Positions 1 through 14,260 are shown, numbered from the stretch's first letter. The stretch is 64,000 nucleotides of DNA from Rallus limicola (GCA_022605955.1 JAKCOZ010000003.1:13959331-14023330); one strand, 5' to 3'. Made by a program: numbers and translations. Notes: a model not told the origin generated them from the letters alone.

Positions 1-2410
1 AAATTGACAAGATACTCATTGTGACATATTATGACACGGAAGAGTTTGTATCACATCTCTACTTTAGCACTTCAACATGTTATAATAAATTAGCCTCATG
101 GCCTTGAAAGGACATTCAAGTTTCCTTCTTTTAATGTTTCATAACTAACATCTTTTCTGATGTATTTCTATAAGTATACCATCAGGCTGTTTATAGTAGT
201 GTCTATAATAATATGGCTTGTACCTCCTAACCACTGGCTTGATTGTTACCTCAATGCATAGCTGCAAAGAAGAATTCCTGCTAAAGCACAAAAACCTTAC
301 ACCATAATTTCCTGTTTACCTTGAAATACAATAAATGTTTGTCATTTCAGAAATACTCATTCTGTGTTGGTCATCTGATTTATTATTTGTTTGGGAATTA
401 TGAAATTTTGATCTTTCTGCTTCTGTTAGTACTGTATTTTGGTGCATCTCAGAGAGAGAGCAAAGGAATGTTGGACCATGTTAAAAGTGATTCAATACTT
501 TATAACCTGTGCTTGCCTGAAGCTATTAATGACACATCATCAGAAACACTAGATGCCTGCCTAAACTTTACACTAATGACTCCTAGATTAAAGGATTTTT
601 GACATGCAAAACAGCACAGGAAGACAGCCTAGGAGTAACTAGAAGAGAACACTGCATTTAACTTTTTTTTAATTGGTTTCTAAAGAAAAATGAGGCTTTT
701 TGACTTCAATCATAATGTGCAGTGTAGGGAGAAGTGAAAAGTGCTCTTCCCTTCATCAGTAATCACAACACCTATTAATGTAAACACTGTGAAAGTTTTC
801 AAAATCTCCTGTAAGTTATTGCTATTCCATCAATAGTTCAGCATCCTAAACTGAATTGGAAGCTCTCCAGCAGAGGCAATGTACAATCAAGTATTTAAGC
901 AAATTGAAAAGGCAAACAAGTCTTTTGTCTTTTAAAACTTAGAATCCATGGAGCATGGATACATCTTTTGTTCTGTGCTGGATTTTTTATAATTCAACAG
1001 TTACCTATGATAATTTCCACTTTAGATTCTTGATAAATATAAAAAGTTATAATTAATGACTGGAAAGCTACAGTACATAATATCTAAGGGCTTCTTTTGG
1101 GCATATGCAATTGTCTGGCCCAGTTAAGAGAATTGCTTCAGTGACACTTTGCTCATTAAATGCACACAAACATAAATGGAGGGCAATCTCCTTTCGCCAC
1201 TCACAATGCAATGGGAACTCCTCTCTGTTCAAGCTGTGTGGCACTACATGAGAGAAAAATTTGAATTAAACATAGAAGGAACTGGAAAGCAGAAAGACTC
1301 TGGATGCAAAGACACTGTGTAATGTGTTCAGATGAGTCTTTTCTTCTCTTGCCAACTACTGGAACATTGAAATGCCACTGTATCGTAGGTCAGGAAAAGA
1401 AAAAGTGAGAGCTGACTGGTATCTATCAAAGCAGTGTTTATCCAAATTTCTGTCTGGGCAAAACAGATGATAGCCTCCATTAAAGTTCCTTTGCCTTTGT
1501 GCGTAGTACACTCTTTTACCACAGATTTCACTTTCTGCGCTGAACCATTTTTTAAACAAAATCCAGAGACCAAACATTTTCCCTTATAAGAAACAACATG
1601 TTCCTAAACTGTTTCCATTGGACTTTTCATGAGGTAGAAGATGGGTAGAACTGCTAGTTCTTGTCAGTGAAACCAGGACCAGCTCTAACAGACTGCTACA
1701 TCTTGACAACTCTTTGGAGCATCTTGGCTCTTCTGAGGCAAGTGCTCACAAAAAGATTGCTGCCCATTGAGTCCTGGTAAGTGATTTTCCTGTGAAGGAG
1801 GACTTATTCCAGATCAATAGACTGGCAGATCTATTTGCAGATCACAATCTCTAAAACACCTTTTGGAACCTGATAATCATCTATCAGACTTTTTTTTGCT
1901 TCCTTTTTTCCATCTTAAAGTTGGATAGATTTTTTCCCTTGGAGAAAAAAAAAAAGAATAAAGGTGAATGCACATTCACATGTCTGGTGGTGTAAAAAGA
2001 AAAAAAAATTGCAGAACACTGTTGTCTGATCACAGTTTTAGGGGACCAGAAACATTTTTTTATTTCTTTTTCCTTTTGGCAGCTCTATTTCAGAGTGGGG
2101 TCCAGATGGGGCAGGGAAATAAGGCAGCACAGAAAGAACAAATAAGAAACAGATGTTGGGAAAAAATGCTGAAACAATATACAATATCCCAACAGCTATT
2201 TGTTTCAGCACCCAGAATACCCCATACAACAAGGCATATATCAGTATGGTGATAGAAATGAATAATACAGCAGCTTTTAAAAGTAACCTTATAAAGCAAA
2301 AAGTACTGAAAACAAACTTCCATATTTAAATTGTTATTTATAAACTAATTAATTTATGATATACTTAGTTACATTCTAACCTAACAATACCAAGCTTGGT
2401 AATAATAAAA
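1..2410. other. Intergenic, no feature recognised
   Basis: AT-rich sequence with only short open frames (longest 94 codons at 1968-2252, low-complexity and without splice or homology support). No repeat family or exon recognised. Confidence 0.6.
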
Positions 2411-3680
2411 TCATAGAATTGTAGGGGTTGGAAGTGACCTCGAGAGATCATCGGGTCCAACCCCCCTGCCAAAGCAGCTCCCTAGCTCATATCACTCAGA
2501 TAGGCGTCCAGACGGGTCTTGAATATCTCCAGAGAAGGAGACTCCACCACCTCCCTGGGCAGCCTGTCCCAGGCCTCTGAAACCCTCACTGGGAAAAAGT
2601 TTTTCCGCATGTTGGTGTGGAACTTCCTGTGCTCCAACTTGCAGCCATTGTCCCTTGTCCTGTCTCCACAGACCACTGAAAAGGGGCTGGCTGATTCCCC
2701 CTGCATCCCATGCTTAAGATAATTATAGACTTTAATTAGGTTCCCATTTAGTCTTCTCTTCTCAAGGCTGAACAGTCCCAACTTACTCAGCCTCTCCTCA
2801 CAGGGGAGATGCTCCAGGCCCTTAATCATCTTCATAGCCCTTCTCTGGACTCTCTCAAGGAGATCCCTGTCCTTTTTATACCAGGGAGCCCAGAACTGGA
2901 CACAATACTCCAGGTGGGGCCTGACCAGGGCAGAGTAGAGGGGGAGGATCACCTCCTTTGACCTGCTGGCCACACTCCTCCTGATGCACCCCAGGATCCC
3001 ATTGGCTCTCTTAGCCACCAGGACACACTGCGGGCTCATGGCCAACCTGTCATCAACCAGGACCCCCAGGTCCTTCTCCCCAGAGCTCTTCTCCAGCAGG
3101 TCATCCCCCAGCCTGTACTGATACAAACAGTTGTTCCTTCCCCGGTGCAAGACTCTACACTTGCTTTTACTGAACCTCATTTGTTTTCTCCCTGCCCAGC
3201 TCTCCAGCCTGTCCAGGTCTTCCTGGATGGCAGCGCAGTGTTCCTGTGTGTCAGCCACTCCTCCCAGCTTTGTCTCATCAGCACTTGCTGAGGGTGGATG
3301 CTATTCCCTCATCAAGGTCGTCGATGAAGATATTAAATAGGACTGGACCCAACACTGAGCCCTGGAGAACACCGCTAGTCACAGGCCTCCAGTCACACTC
3401 TGCTCCACTGATCACCACCCTCTGAGCTCGGTCTGACAGCCAATTCTCAACCCACCTCACTGTCCACTCATCCATCCCATGCTCTCTCAGCTTTGCTGTC
3501 AGGATGTCATGGGAGACAGTATCAAAAGCCTTGCTGAAGTCAAGCTAGATGACATCCACTGCTCTCCCTTCATCCACCCAGTTGGGGATGACATCATAGA
3601 AGGCTATGAGATTAGTCGAGCACGATCTCCCCTTAGTGAGTCCATGCTGACTCCTCCTTATGACCTTCTTCTCTTCCAAG
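2411..3680 (-). mobile_element. CR1 LINE, 5'-truncated, about 1.27 kb
   Basis: On the minus strand this reads as the second half of CR1 ORF2. Near its 5' end is a reverse-transcriptase [13 protein letters not shown] motif ([10 protein letters not shown], preceded by a TAG), then a [17 protein letters not shown] block (frame 3278-3475), and after a frame break the downstream block with [30 protein letters not shown] and the C-terminal [21 protein letters not shown] (frame 2482-3258). The catalytic [FY]xDD site is lost: the frame breaks there and the second Asp codon reads Glu (ADET). The 3' end at 2411 carries the usual tcatagaatt / ggttggaagtgacc signature. It is an inactive, moderately young copy. 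Confidence 0.95.
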
Positions 3681-3861
3681 AGATAATATAATTCTATAAT
3701 ACAATTCTGTAAGTTATTAGACAGTAAATTACTTTGAAATTAAATTCAGGCCAAAATATTTGATGTGAGTGTTGTCAGTGAAATGCTAACATTCCAGCAG
3801 CTCCAGCAGGAGCTTTAGTGACTACCATGGTTTCACTACATGTAGAGTAAACTAAATGCAA

Positions 3862-3974
3862 CCTGGGCTGTGAGCAACTTGATCTAATAAAGGTGCCCCT
3901 GCTTACTGCAGGGGGGGTTGGACTGGATGACTTTTAAAGGTCCCTTCCAACTCAATATATTCTAAGATTCTATA
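3862..3974 (+). mobile_element. CR1 3'-end fragment
   Basis: About 110 bp of CR1 3' UTR: 'gagcaacttgatcta', then 'ggttggactggatgactt', 'ggtcccttccaactca' and the terminal ttctaagattctat. It has no coding content and sits 180 bp from the opposite-strand copy at 2411-3680. Confidence 0.85.
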
Positions 3975-6900
3975 ACATTATATAAGTAATGAATGTGAAG
4001 GTTTTCTGAACAGAAAGCCCTACTTTGCTTTAAAAGTCACAATATAGATTGAACCAACTAAGGATACTCATGCACCATTTTTATCTCTACAGGCAAGCTA
4101 ACTTCCCTGTTGAATTAGATACTAACACAGCGACATCTCCAAAGAAGATCTCAGAGGATGTATAGCAAGACAGCTTTTCTACCAGAACGTTATATAAATT
4201 TCCTGCTCCATAAAATACATGGGCTTGGGAAGAGAACATGCCATATGGAATACTTGTTCCTTCATTTTCTTCCCATGCAAGAGGGAATTGTTATATTATG
4301 TTCCATCCAGGTGACTGCAGGTAGTTGGTTAGGCAGTCTAAGGGGCTTTCAAGGGCACTTTGTCCAGTTATATTTTTCTGAATGGAATTCCACCTCAGTC
4401 CCATGAATGCATAGAATTCCAAATAAACAACTGAAAAAACTTCTTACCTTGGTTTATCTGGTTATAATTCACACACACATTCATATATTTATGTAGTGGT
4501 TGAGCTGCATTACAGTATATATCTCACTACTTCATATATTACAAATCTTGAGCTTTGGCACCTTTTCTGCAGTAGTAAAGAGGCCTTTTTTGAAAAAGTT
4601 CCAACATTTGAATAAGTTTTAAACTCAACCGCTCTCTGAAGTTAGCTTCTAACTTCAGCTGCTGTACTTTCATGATGCAACATTGCTTTCAGCCCATCGT
4701 ATTCTTTCCCACAAACCATTTTGGCAACAACCATTTGTAATGACAGCTCTCCTACAGAAGGCTGCTACAACAATCAACCTGGTATCAAGCAATTTGGATT
4801 GAATAGCAATAATATCATTGTTAATACAATTCTGTTCTTCATTGTCAAGGACTAGAGGTTGCAGACATAAGGTAGTGTTCACATCTAAACCTGGATCACA
4901 GTGGCTTGTAGATAAAAGGATTCATTTTCCATCTTCCAGAAAACTCCAAAATTCTGACTGTAATTTATTTTGACTTATAAGGAAGTGAATATTAAAGTAA
5001 CTTTTAGACAAACCTTGGTGGACCTTTTAAAGGAAAGTCTGATATTCCCAAGAAGGCACAGGATTTAAGTATGTTTATATAAAACTGACTTATACCAATA
5101 CCCAAAGCCAGAAGGATTTAATGAAAGAAAGCAATTTTACAACTAAGTCCTTCCCTACACATAAAAACTCTGAAAAGCATCCTTAAAGTCAAGATTATAT
5201 CTAAGCATTGCATTATATGCACTAACACTTATTATCTCTAAATATTATCCATTCTAAATAAACCAGCAACTCTATTTTAGAAGAGCAGATGCTAAACTTG
5301 TAATACTAGACAATATTTACATTCAAAGCAAAGTAAAAACACAACCAGTTTCTTGTAACTTCAAATAATATTAAGAATCTTGTGATTGAATTCAAAGTTC
5401 AAAAAAATATTAACAGATTTTTAATTCACTGAGATTTCTGGGTCTCAGATATTAAACACAGTTAAAAGAAAAAAATTCCAAGGCAGTAAAATCAGTTAAG
5501 GATACACATGCATTAAGACTTTTGTTGAAAAATGGATCTCTTATGGTCTGAACATCTCTAAATCTCAACCACATTGTCAAGATTTTCCTTGAAGACTCAA
5601 AAAGAAATTATTCTCTTTAACAGTGTGAACTTTCAGCAAACAGTGTGAATTTTTAGAAGGCTATCCCTTCTAGCAGTGCCAAGTCCTTGAATAACTCCAG
5701 CAGTAGTCTTAATTTCCTTTCTTATAAATAAAACCAAAAGGAATACTTCCCTTCCAAAGGTGCTTCCAGGTTTTGGTGGTAGAAGACATGCTATTTATTA
5801 GTTAGTTGGCAAACTTTGTAAGAACAGCTGCAATACATGATTAGATCTGACTTTTGAGTGATGTCTGAAGGCATTGCTCGTTGATATTAACAGCTGGGGA
5901 ATTTCTCTTTCCATATCCACCTTAATTGGTAGTTGTATAACATGAAGTTGGAAATACCAGCTCTATGTTTTTACTCTTTTAAGAGGAAAAAACCTCATAC
6001 TGTTCTAATACATGTAGTGTGCCCCATGGCCATATCATGTGGCTAACTGCTTTCACAGGCTACTATTGCTATCATGTAGAACTACCACACATCAGACCTG
6101 CTTGCCATAGTCTAACAACAAGTTTCATGGACTTATATACATAAACAGACAACATTTGGCAGTACTACTTTAAATTTTTAAATTATTTAGTCTCTGCTGA
6201 ATTAAGCAGACTGAAAATCTATTTGATCTTTACATCAGTAAAAATATGGTACAAAATGTATCTGAACATCCATGTGAACGAATGCTGGTGGTTTTGAACC
6301 TCCTACTGATAATAGCCAATAACTAACTCTGTAGGATTTCTTCAGTTAGATACATTATCCTAATTGGAAATCAGCTTTCTAAAAGTCATGCAAGTTTTTC
6401 CAAGATATGTGCAAATTTACTAAACATTTTTAAAATACATTTAACATTTCTTACCATTGAATTGACAAACATATCAGTGACAGGTTTAGTTACAGTCTCT
6501 AAATGATATGCTGCAGAGAGAAGCAAATTTTAATAATTTTTTTTCTGAAAATTCCATCTGTGGCCAACTGAGAGCTATAAAAAAGCGTAGGTCCAACCTA
6601 CTTATTTCAGAGAACAAAGATGGAGGAATAGAAAGCAAAGATCCGAGGAACAGGCACCAGAACAGCTATCTCCTATGACAGTATTCTAAGCATCATGTGA
6701 GGGTATATTACAAGGTAGATTTTAGCTCTTTTTGAATTTGCTCCATTAATGTTTTTATTGGGTTGGAGAGACAGAGAAAGTGAGGAAGATTCTATTACCC
6801 ATTCTTAAAAGAATATAACATAGAGAATAGCAAAATCTGAACTAAACCTTGCTGTACTGAACAGTGAATCTGTATAACTGCAGAAGGTAGATACAAAATC

Positions 6901-7199
6901 CATTCATAGAAGATCTTAGAAGTTCATACACAAGAGCTATGAAGACAAACCAAGAGAAACTGCAATTCCTAATGCATGTTCAAATACAAAATCAGGTGGC
7001 TATAACAGACTTGATGAAAATATTCAAATGACTGGAATATTAATAATATATAAAAACATTTATAGTGAGGAGATATTGTATTCAGGGCGCAGAGGTAAAC
7101 CTGCTGAAAATGTCAAAATTTTGATAAAATCAGAAAATAAGAGTTTATCATTCAGTAGTGATAACACTACAAAAGTAATCTAACACAGACAACCCAAAT
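3975..7199. other. Intergenic, no feature recognised
   Basis: AT-rich, apparently unique DNA. Open frames at 4158-4406 and 4670-4882 have no recognisable product. Nothing else seen. Confidence 0.6.
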
Positions 7200-7525
7200 C
7201 AGGGACCTCAGGTGGATTGGGTCTGGAACACAAGTCTTATGAGGAGTGGCTGAGAGAACTGGGACTGTTTAACCTGGAGAAGAGGAGGCTCAGGGGAGAC
7301 CTTATGTCTCTCCACAACTACCTGAAAGGAGGCTGTGGTGAGCTAGGGATGAGCTCTGCTCACAGATAAGGAGTGATGGGACAAGAGGGAATGGCTGCAT
7401 GTTGCACCAGGGGATGTTCAGGTTAGGAGAAATTTCTTCTCAGAAAGAGTGGTTAGGCATTGGAAGGGGTTGCCCAGGGAGGTGGTGGAGTCACTGTCCC
7501 TCAGGGTGTTCAAGGAAAGCTTCGC
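7200..7525 (+). mobile_element. CR1 fragment lacking its 3' tip
   Basis: The sequence matches the ORF2 tail from the 'gagagaactgggactgtttaacctggag' region ([11 protein letters not shown]) to the 'ggttgcccagggaggtggtggagtc' region (LPREVVES). The match stops abruptly near 7525 without the 3' UTR or terminal octamers, so the 3' end was deleted after insertion or has diverged. Several frameshifts are present. Confidence 0.85.
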
Positions 7526-9654
7526 TGCCCTTCAGTGGCTAAGGACTATCCTGACCTTGCTGGCTTTCTCTGGGAGCTTCCATGTCAAGGTGAGGACTAC
7601 AATCAGAATCCAGTTTTCTATCCACTATGAGCTTTCTATACACTTCCCAAAAATATTCTGTTGCACAACAGTTATTAAAATTAATAGGTATAAATGAATG
7701 AGGAAACAGAAGAAGAATATATGTTAAGCTTCCCTGGCTTAATCACAGATTTGAGCAAGAACTTTTGAGTAAGCCACTCATGACCTTAGCAAGTTAAATT
7801 CTTAAATCCTGAGCAGTTTGAAAAGACTTTCTCAAAATGTCTGTTATGGCTGTCTTTCTCTCTAAACTTATTCCACAGGTGGGTATGCATCAGTGGACAG
7901 AAGAAATCAGAGGATGTGAAATCATTTCAAAAGAATTCTTACTCATACATCTCATTGCTCTTGAGATATGCTTCTTTATGGTTGGAACAAACTGAATATA
8001 CTTTTCATTTTCCAGGCATGATGACATGAATTGAAGAATCAGGTATTAATCAAGATACTATTTCAGACAGTAGGGATTTTGACTGTTCATTGGTAGAGAA
8101 ACAGAGAAGATCACTATGTGCATGCATTTTTTCATAAAATAGCTGCTATTCATTCAGAGCTTGTATCATCAGAGCTGCTGTCACTTATGGATATTCACTT
8201 ATGGTGACTACTTTCAGAAGAACTCAGTATGCATATTTACTTATTACATCAAGCCAGTCACTGCTTTCTAAAACCAGAACAACCCAAAAGCCAACAACCA
8301 ATCCTAAAATACTGTGACCGAACAATTGCCTGTCACTGTTGTCGATGGTTTTAGGAGTTTTCTGTAGCAAGAGAAGCGAAAGAGAGGCCAAGTAACTTAC
8401 AGAAGTCCCATAGAATCATAGAATGGTCTGGGTTGGAAGGGACCCCACGGATCATAGAGCTCCAACCCCCCTGCCACAGGCAGGGACTCCAACCTCCAGG
8501 CCTGGATCTACACAGGGTTGCCCAGGGCCCCATCCAACCTGGCCTTGAACACCTCCAGGGATGGGGCGTCCACCACCTCTCTGGGCAGCCTGTTCCAGCA
8601 CCTCACCACTCTCTCTGCTGTTCTATTTGCTTCAAAAGAAACAAAGTCTGAGCAGATCTGTGTCTGCACTAATTCAGCTGTTCAGATGCTGCTGTACCAG
8701 CCTTAAGAAGGAAGACTCTGTGAATGAATTACTGTAAATTCTTCTCAGTAGTAGACAAGGCTTTTCTACTTACCCTCTCATGCAGTAGCAAAATCAAGTC
8801 ACAGGTCCATGGCATATATGTGCACACACTCACAGAGAAGTTAAAGATAACAAAATGCAACTAATGTACAATAACTTATTTATCATCAGGCCCAATAAAT
8901 TTGCTAATACTAAAAAATCAAGTAAAATAATAATTTAAAATATTCATCCTATAGTTATTCTAAAGTAAAATGCAGAGTTTAATAAAACTGCTGGAGCAAT
9001 AGCTGAGAACTTCAATGCATTTGAAGGTTAAAAAAAAAAAGCCAGCTCAACAGACATTACTACTTTCACATTCTGTTGAACAGCTTATTGCATCACAGGC
9101 AGGCTTTTATTACAGGAATGAAAGACAGGCCAAGTTAGAACTAGGACTAGACATATATAATTTAAGAAATTTGAAAAAAACACTGGAAGAAAATCAAGAA
9201 ATCACTGAGAATTACCAGGCAGAGCCAGTACTCAGGCTACTCTTAAATGGACTGAAAAGCCAGGCCTATTTTGGAGAGTGTGAAGAAAACCGTGGCAGGT
9301 TCCCAAACTGTTTAGGCAGTAACACCACTCATGAGTCTTACATGTTCTAGAATGTTCCCCCACTCCCTTGCTAGAGAAATGCTACCTTCTTAAAATATTA
9401 CATGTCAGAAAATGAAAAATCAGAAATAGAAACGCACTCTTTTGTCCAAATCATTCATGTCTCATAACTAATATCTCTTTATCATTCTAGCAGAAAGACA
9501 GATGACCAAAATGCTATACTCTACCACTCATGTGTTACAAAGAACTGAGACATGCATGGTCAACTAGGAACTGCATAGACCTTTCTTCCCATCACTTATA
9601 TATGCTCTGTTCTAAAACAGTAAAATAAATTTACTTATAACCTGGGTTTTGTTA
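7526..9654. other. Intergenic, apart from the CR1 copy at 8411-8621
   Basis: A 111-codon plus-strand frame at 9015-9350 is Lys/Glu-rich but begins in an A-run and shows neither a promoter, splice sites nor a familiar motif. Treated as chance. Confidence 0.55.
8411..8621 (-). mobile_element. CR1 3'-end copy, 210 bp
   Basis: It begins with tagaatcatagaatggtc and 'gggttggaagggacccca', followed by the antisense of the ORF2 end (VFKARLDGALGNL and LPREVV on the minus strand). It is very close to the canonical sequence, so among the younger copies here, and is heavily 5' truncated. Confidence 0.93.
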
Positions 9655-10795
9655 TTATTATCAGTTTGTATCCATTACCTCTTGTCCCATCAGTGGACAC
9701 TACTACTTCCATGAGGTATTTACACACATAGATAAGATATTCCTGAGTCTTCTCAAGGCTGAACACTCACCTCTCTCACCTGGTGCTTGATGCTTTAGTC
9801 CCACAGTCATTCTCTTGACCCTTCACTCAATTTGATCCAGGATGCCCATAACTTTCATGCACTGGGGGTCCTAGAACTGGACAGAGCACTTGTGATAGTG
9901 CCCTCTCACCACATATAAGTAGAAGGGAAAGAACACCTCCTTCAATGGACTGGCAGCTCCTTTCCTAATGTAACCCACCAGAGTGCTGGCCAACCAGGAT
10001 GCACTTCTTGCTCATGGCCAGCTAGCATCCACCAGGACTCCAAGGTCCTTTCCCACAAAGTTGCTTTCCAGCATGTCAGCCCCCAACACAGATGGGTGCA
10101 AGGCTTTACTGCTGCCCAGGACAGGACTTGCTATCTTCCAATGGTAAACTGTGTGAGATTCCTCTCTATCTGTTTCTCCAGCTGTCCCACATCCCTCTGA
10201 ATGGCACTACCACCAGCTGGTGTAATCGTCCCTGGTTTTGTCTTCCATGGGTTCATTGAGCACACGCTCTGTCCTATCCTTAGCAAATACCATAGATGTG
10301 ACTGAGCCCAGTTTTGAACTCGGCTCTATGCCACCAGTTACTGGCTTCCAGTTAGGTAGTCTTCATGCTGCTATCAATGCCCTTTTTGTCAGCTTTTGAT
10401 CCCCTTTACCTAGTCCCTGCTACTTCAGTTTGCCTGGGAAGATGTCAGGGGATATGGTATCCAAAGCTTCCCTAAAATAAACAACCATTGTTTATCTTGC
10501 CCACCAAGATAAACACTGTAGAAGGCCATGAACTCAGGCAAATGTGATTTCCCCACTGAAAATCTATGCTGACTCTTCCCAGTCAGCTGCTTGGCCTTTC
10601 TACTTCTGTACATGGCTTTCAGCATTGTTTCCTCCACTCATCACCTTGGCAACTGAAGAGAGGCTGCCTGGCCTGCAGTACCCTTGATTTTCCATCTTGC
10701 TGTTCCTGAAGATGGGAGTGACATTGGCTTCTTCCCAGCTCTCAGGAATTTCTTCCTCCCCCACCCACCCCTTTATCATCACTTCCATACAAGCA
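9655..10795 (-). mobile_element. Old, strongly diverged CR1 LINE, about 1.1 kb
   Basis: Read on the minus strand, recognisable CR1 landmarks appear in order: IPESWEEANVTPIFRN and GYCRPGSLSSVAK (RT amino end, minus frame 10600-10812), then further RT and post-RT text up to about 9655, including the antisense of 'aggaccctggagtcc'-type and 'ctcaaggctgaac' signatures. Numerous stops and indels break every frame. It is clearly older than the copies at 8411 and 17575, and no clean 3' terminus is visible. Confidence 0.8.
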
Positions 10796-13700
10796 CATTT
10801 CAAACTGAACATAGGAGCTACTGTGTAGCCACAGATGCTACCTTGAAATATTTCTACAGTAGAAAAAGGTGTATTTGAAGTTAAAAATAATATACATTAA
10901 TTCCTTAAAATTCAGGAAATTATGTCCAGTTTCAGTTTTTACTGATTTTACAGCAAACATTCAACAATTGTTTTGACATCAGAAAGACAGCAGATTTTTT
11001 CCATCATTCTGTGGCTTGAAAGCTCAGTAAATTTAATGTTTGCCAGAGGATCACATTACATAAACTCTGGGTATAACACACAATGTACTCTTTTGTAATG
11101 GTACAGAGTGCTTTTAAAACAAACCCTTTTTGCTGGATCGACATCTTTGTAAATCAAGGCGACTTATTAATTTTTCAGCTGTATTTTTCAACTCCATTTA
11201 TAAAACTCTCAAAACACAATTCTGCTAACAATGCTGCAGTTACAGATTCATCAGTCAGAGCTTCCACTACAGGCTTTTACTCTCAAAGCTACATCATGAA
11301 ATTGTGTTTAGCTATTAACTTTAGCTTCAAACTGCTTTCTTAGACTAATTGCAAACTATTTTTAAGTCAGGACTACATAAACAAACAAACATAAACAAAA
11401 AGCATAAGGTGTCTCATTTTTTTGTTCCTGCAAGTGTCATAAAAAGCAGTCTGTGTTATAAACCACATTTTGAAGGGAGATTTTCCAAAAATGTTAGTTT
11501 TACCCCTTTGCTCATTTTGATGAAAGAAATGATGCATTCATCTTTGAAAAATTTTTACTACAAATCAGTATCCCTTGATTGTACTCACATGTTTATGAGT
11601 CAAATTTACTGCTCTAAAGTTGCTACAATCAATCTGTTATACTATATGAATCTTTAAACTGACCAGTAACGCACTTTTTTATTCAGAGCTGTACCAGATG
11701 GCCAGGTGAAGACATAGAAGGGCAGTTAATGAAATATGTATGAGAACATAAATTACAGGATTACTGTAACTTCGGCTATGCTTTTAGCTACCCAAACCTT
11801 TTAGAACCTACTTCAGTTCTGTGAGTACGCTCACAAGTGCTTGCAGCTGTTCCTTTAAAGACAGAAAACCAATGACAGAAAATGTGACTGTTCCAGGAAC
11901 TACTGCAAATAAATAATTACTTTACAAAGACTTATAGTACATTCTAGACTTCAGTTTATATTTTGCTCATTTTCTTTGTGAAAAAAAAAAAGGGGGGGAG
12001 AGTTTGTTAGTATAAATTCACTTTCCTTTGAGAACAGTATATGCTGAAACAATCCCTTTAAGAAGCCTGAGTTAAAATGCAACAATACTTTGCAAATATT
12101 GGCAAAACCCCCTTAATTTTTAGACTGAAAGAAATTCAGAGAATTTATACCACTACAAATTTGTTCTTGTATGCCTGTTTTCTTTCTCAATATATCAAAA
12201 TTATCATTAGTATTAACACTGAAAGAGGATTATCATTAATCAATGCCTAACAATATTGTGCAAATATGCAATTCCAAAGTACTACTCTTCCAAATCTTGA
12301 TTATGAAACATCTTATCACCTGAGTTAACAAACGAAGACTTCACTTAGAAAGCAAGAACTCTCCACCAGATGGCTTTAATCCACCTTCGGGTCTGTGAAG
12401 CTATCATTTCCTTTGACTCAACTCCTCTGAGAGAGGAACCATCACTGAATTCTGCTCAATTCCACAGACTTAAGTCCGAGATAAGTTTTAAAAGGGAAAG
12501 AAAACAGAGAACAAGCTTTATTAGTCCATGTCCTTTGGAATACACTATGAGAAGGCAATCCCCCAACTGCTTTTGTACACAAACCAGATGAAAGATGACA
12601 GTGATTCCAACACTGGCTTTTAACTATCACTGGGAGTGGAAATACCTTGTGATATCTGTAACAAATCACATCTGTTTATGATTTCAGACTTAGCTAGAGA
12701 GTAAATACTAAATATACTGTTCACATTTTTGACCTTTTCCTCACAGCTAAAACAGTACTCATGCAAAGACTCATTCTACCCAACTAATCTTAAATTAAGG
12801 AACTAGTCACACTAGACTTCCACTGTCCTCAGCAGCAAAATCCTAGATAAACGTAAACATATTTGGAAGACTCCATTTGTCTCCCTCTGAAGGGAATCTG
12901 AAGGATGATTAATGTTGTTAAGGCTCCTGGTTAAACATCCTGTTCAAAAGCCTAACACTGGGTGTGATTAACTTTGATTCTCAGACTTTTCTAAGCAGAA
13001 AATTTATTCTTAAAAAAATTAAATTGGGGAACAAAATTATTTCTGAATTTGCAGAGTACAATTAAACTATACTTTGCTTTATATTTTCACATAAGGAACT
13101 AACATTCTATGGATGCTAAATTCTCTTTCGTTTTAGAAAAGTTTCTCATTTACTCACCTATGCACACCTCTACAATTGCAATACGGACCTCATGCTATTC
13201 CTGATCCTACTTACTTTCACTTTTATACAATTTATCCTTTCCTTGCTCTCTCATTCTCTGCAGCTTTTTATTTACAATAGTCAGCAGACAGCTCCACTAA
13301 TCCCATCAGTTACTCCAGCTACTATCCCACCGACCTTTTCCCTGTCCATCTCCAAACTCCATCACCCACTTTCAAATTCCCTTCCAAGGAAGGGAGTATC
13401 TTATATGGCTTTTAGCCAGGTGCTATACATTCCCAGTGCACCTTTTACTACATATTCCCACAACCTCCCTCTGAACAAGCATCACATCAGCTTCTCCAGT
13501 CTTCTCTTTTCCAGCACAAGAATTGTTTTTGTGCTGTGACAAAGACCCAATATTAAATTTGATACCATATGCTCATGCAGCTTCTGCTCATAGGATCTCT
13601 TTAGACCGTTTCTGTAGCTTAATTACCACATGCTACTCCTGTAAGGGATTGGAAAAAGCTCAGTCTTTTGTCCTTTTCTCCTTTTGTCCTTTCTCTCCTT

Positions 13701-13859
13701 TGAATAAGCTTTTCTGCTATCACAAAATCAGCAGTCATTTCTGGACTGAAACACACTGATACATCTTTCTACCACAAATTGCCCATCAGTCAAACTCATG
13801 TTTCAGCCTGTCTTCTTGCTGTCTTGTCAACTCTAATCATCAACTAGGCTAGTACCCTA
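10796..13859. other. Intergenic, pyrimidine-rich towards the right
   Basis: No gene recognised. Frames at 11083-11343, 11349-11657 and 13192-13539 lack recognisable motifs; the last reflects a C/T-rich tract (13,190-13,540) that codes for Ser/Leu/Pro/Phe by composition. Confidence 0.55.
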
Positions 13860-14260
13860 ATTTTATCCTCCAGCCATTTCTCCCAACTCCTTTCTGAATC
13901 AATGACAGCAGCACCGCTACCATCCTTTCAATAGACATACACTAGGCCTTGAATATTAAGAGAACTTCCTTGTCTAAGGCATAATGATTTTGCCGCCAAC
14001 ATACAGTCCCTCCTAGCCGCTCGTGCAGCCAGTAGTCTCATCCAGGTTTCTGTTACCGCTTTGTATTACATTTATTGTCACAGCATAGTAGCCTTGACTA
14101 GCACAGTTCTGTGCCTGTGCACTCCATGCACAGATCATCTTTCTTGAGAGTGATTTTCACCTTAGCACCCTTCCCTTCACAGCCTTCCTTATGCATTAAA
14201 TACAAGCTTCTTGTCTTCACTTTCAAGATCTTAATAGTCCTTCCAAGACCCTACCGGAGT
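13860..14260 (+). mobile_element. Possible ancient L2-type LINE relic
   Basis: A pyrimidine-rich tract includes 'ctcccaactcctttctgaatcaatgaca' and 'aaatacaagcttcttgtcttcactttcaagatcttaatagtccttccaagacccta'. The latter resembles the 3'-proximal L2 ORF text (…KLLVF-TFKILIVLPRP-like) that recurs in old vertebrate L2 copies. No frame is intact. The assignment rests on remembered nucleotide pattern only. Confidence 0.3.

Noticed and set aside
9015..9350. 111-codon Lys/Glu-rich plus-strand frame
   Set aside because: It starts beside an A-run, lacks recognisable motifs, splice signals or promoter, and is within the length expected by chance in 64 kb.
13192..13539. 115-codon frame rich in Ser, Leu, Pro and Phe
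   Set aside because: Explained by the local C/T-rich composition; no domain or splice support.
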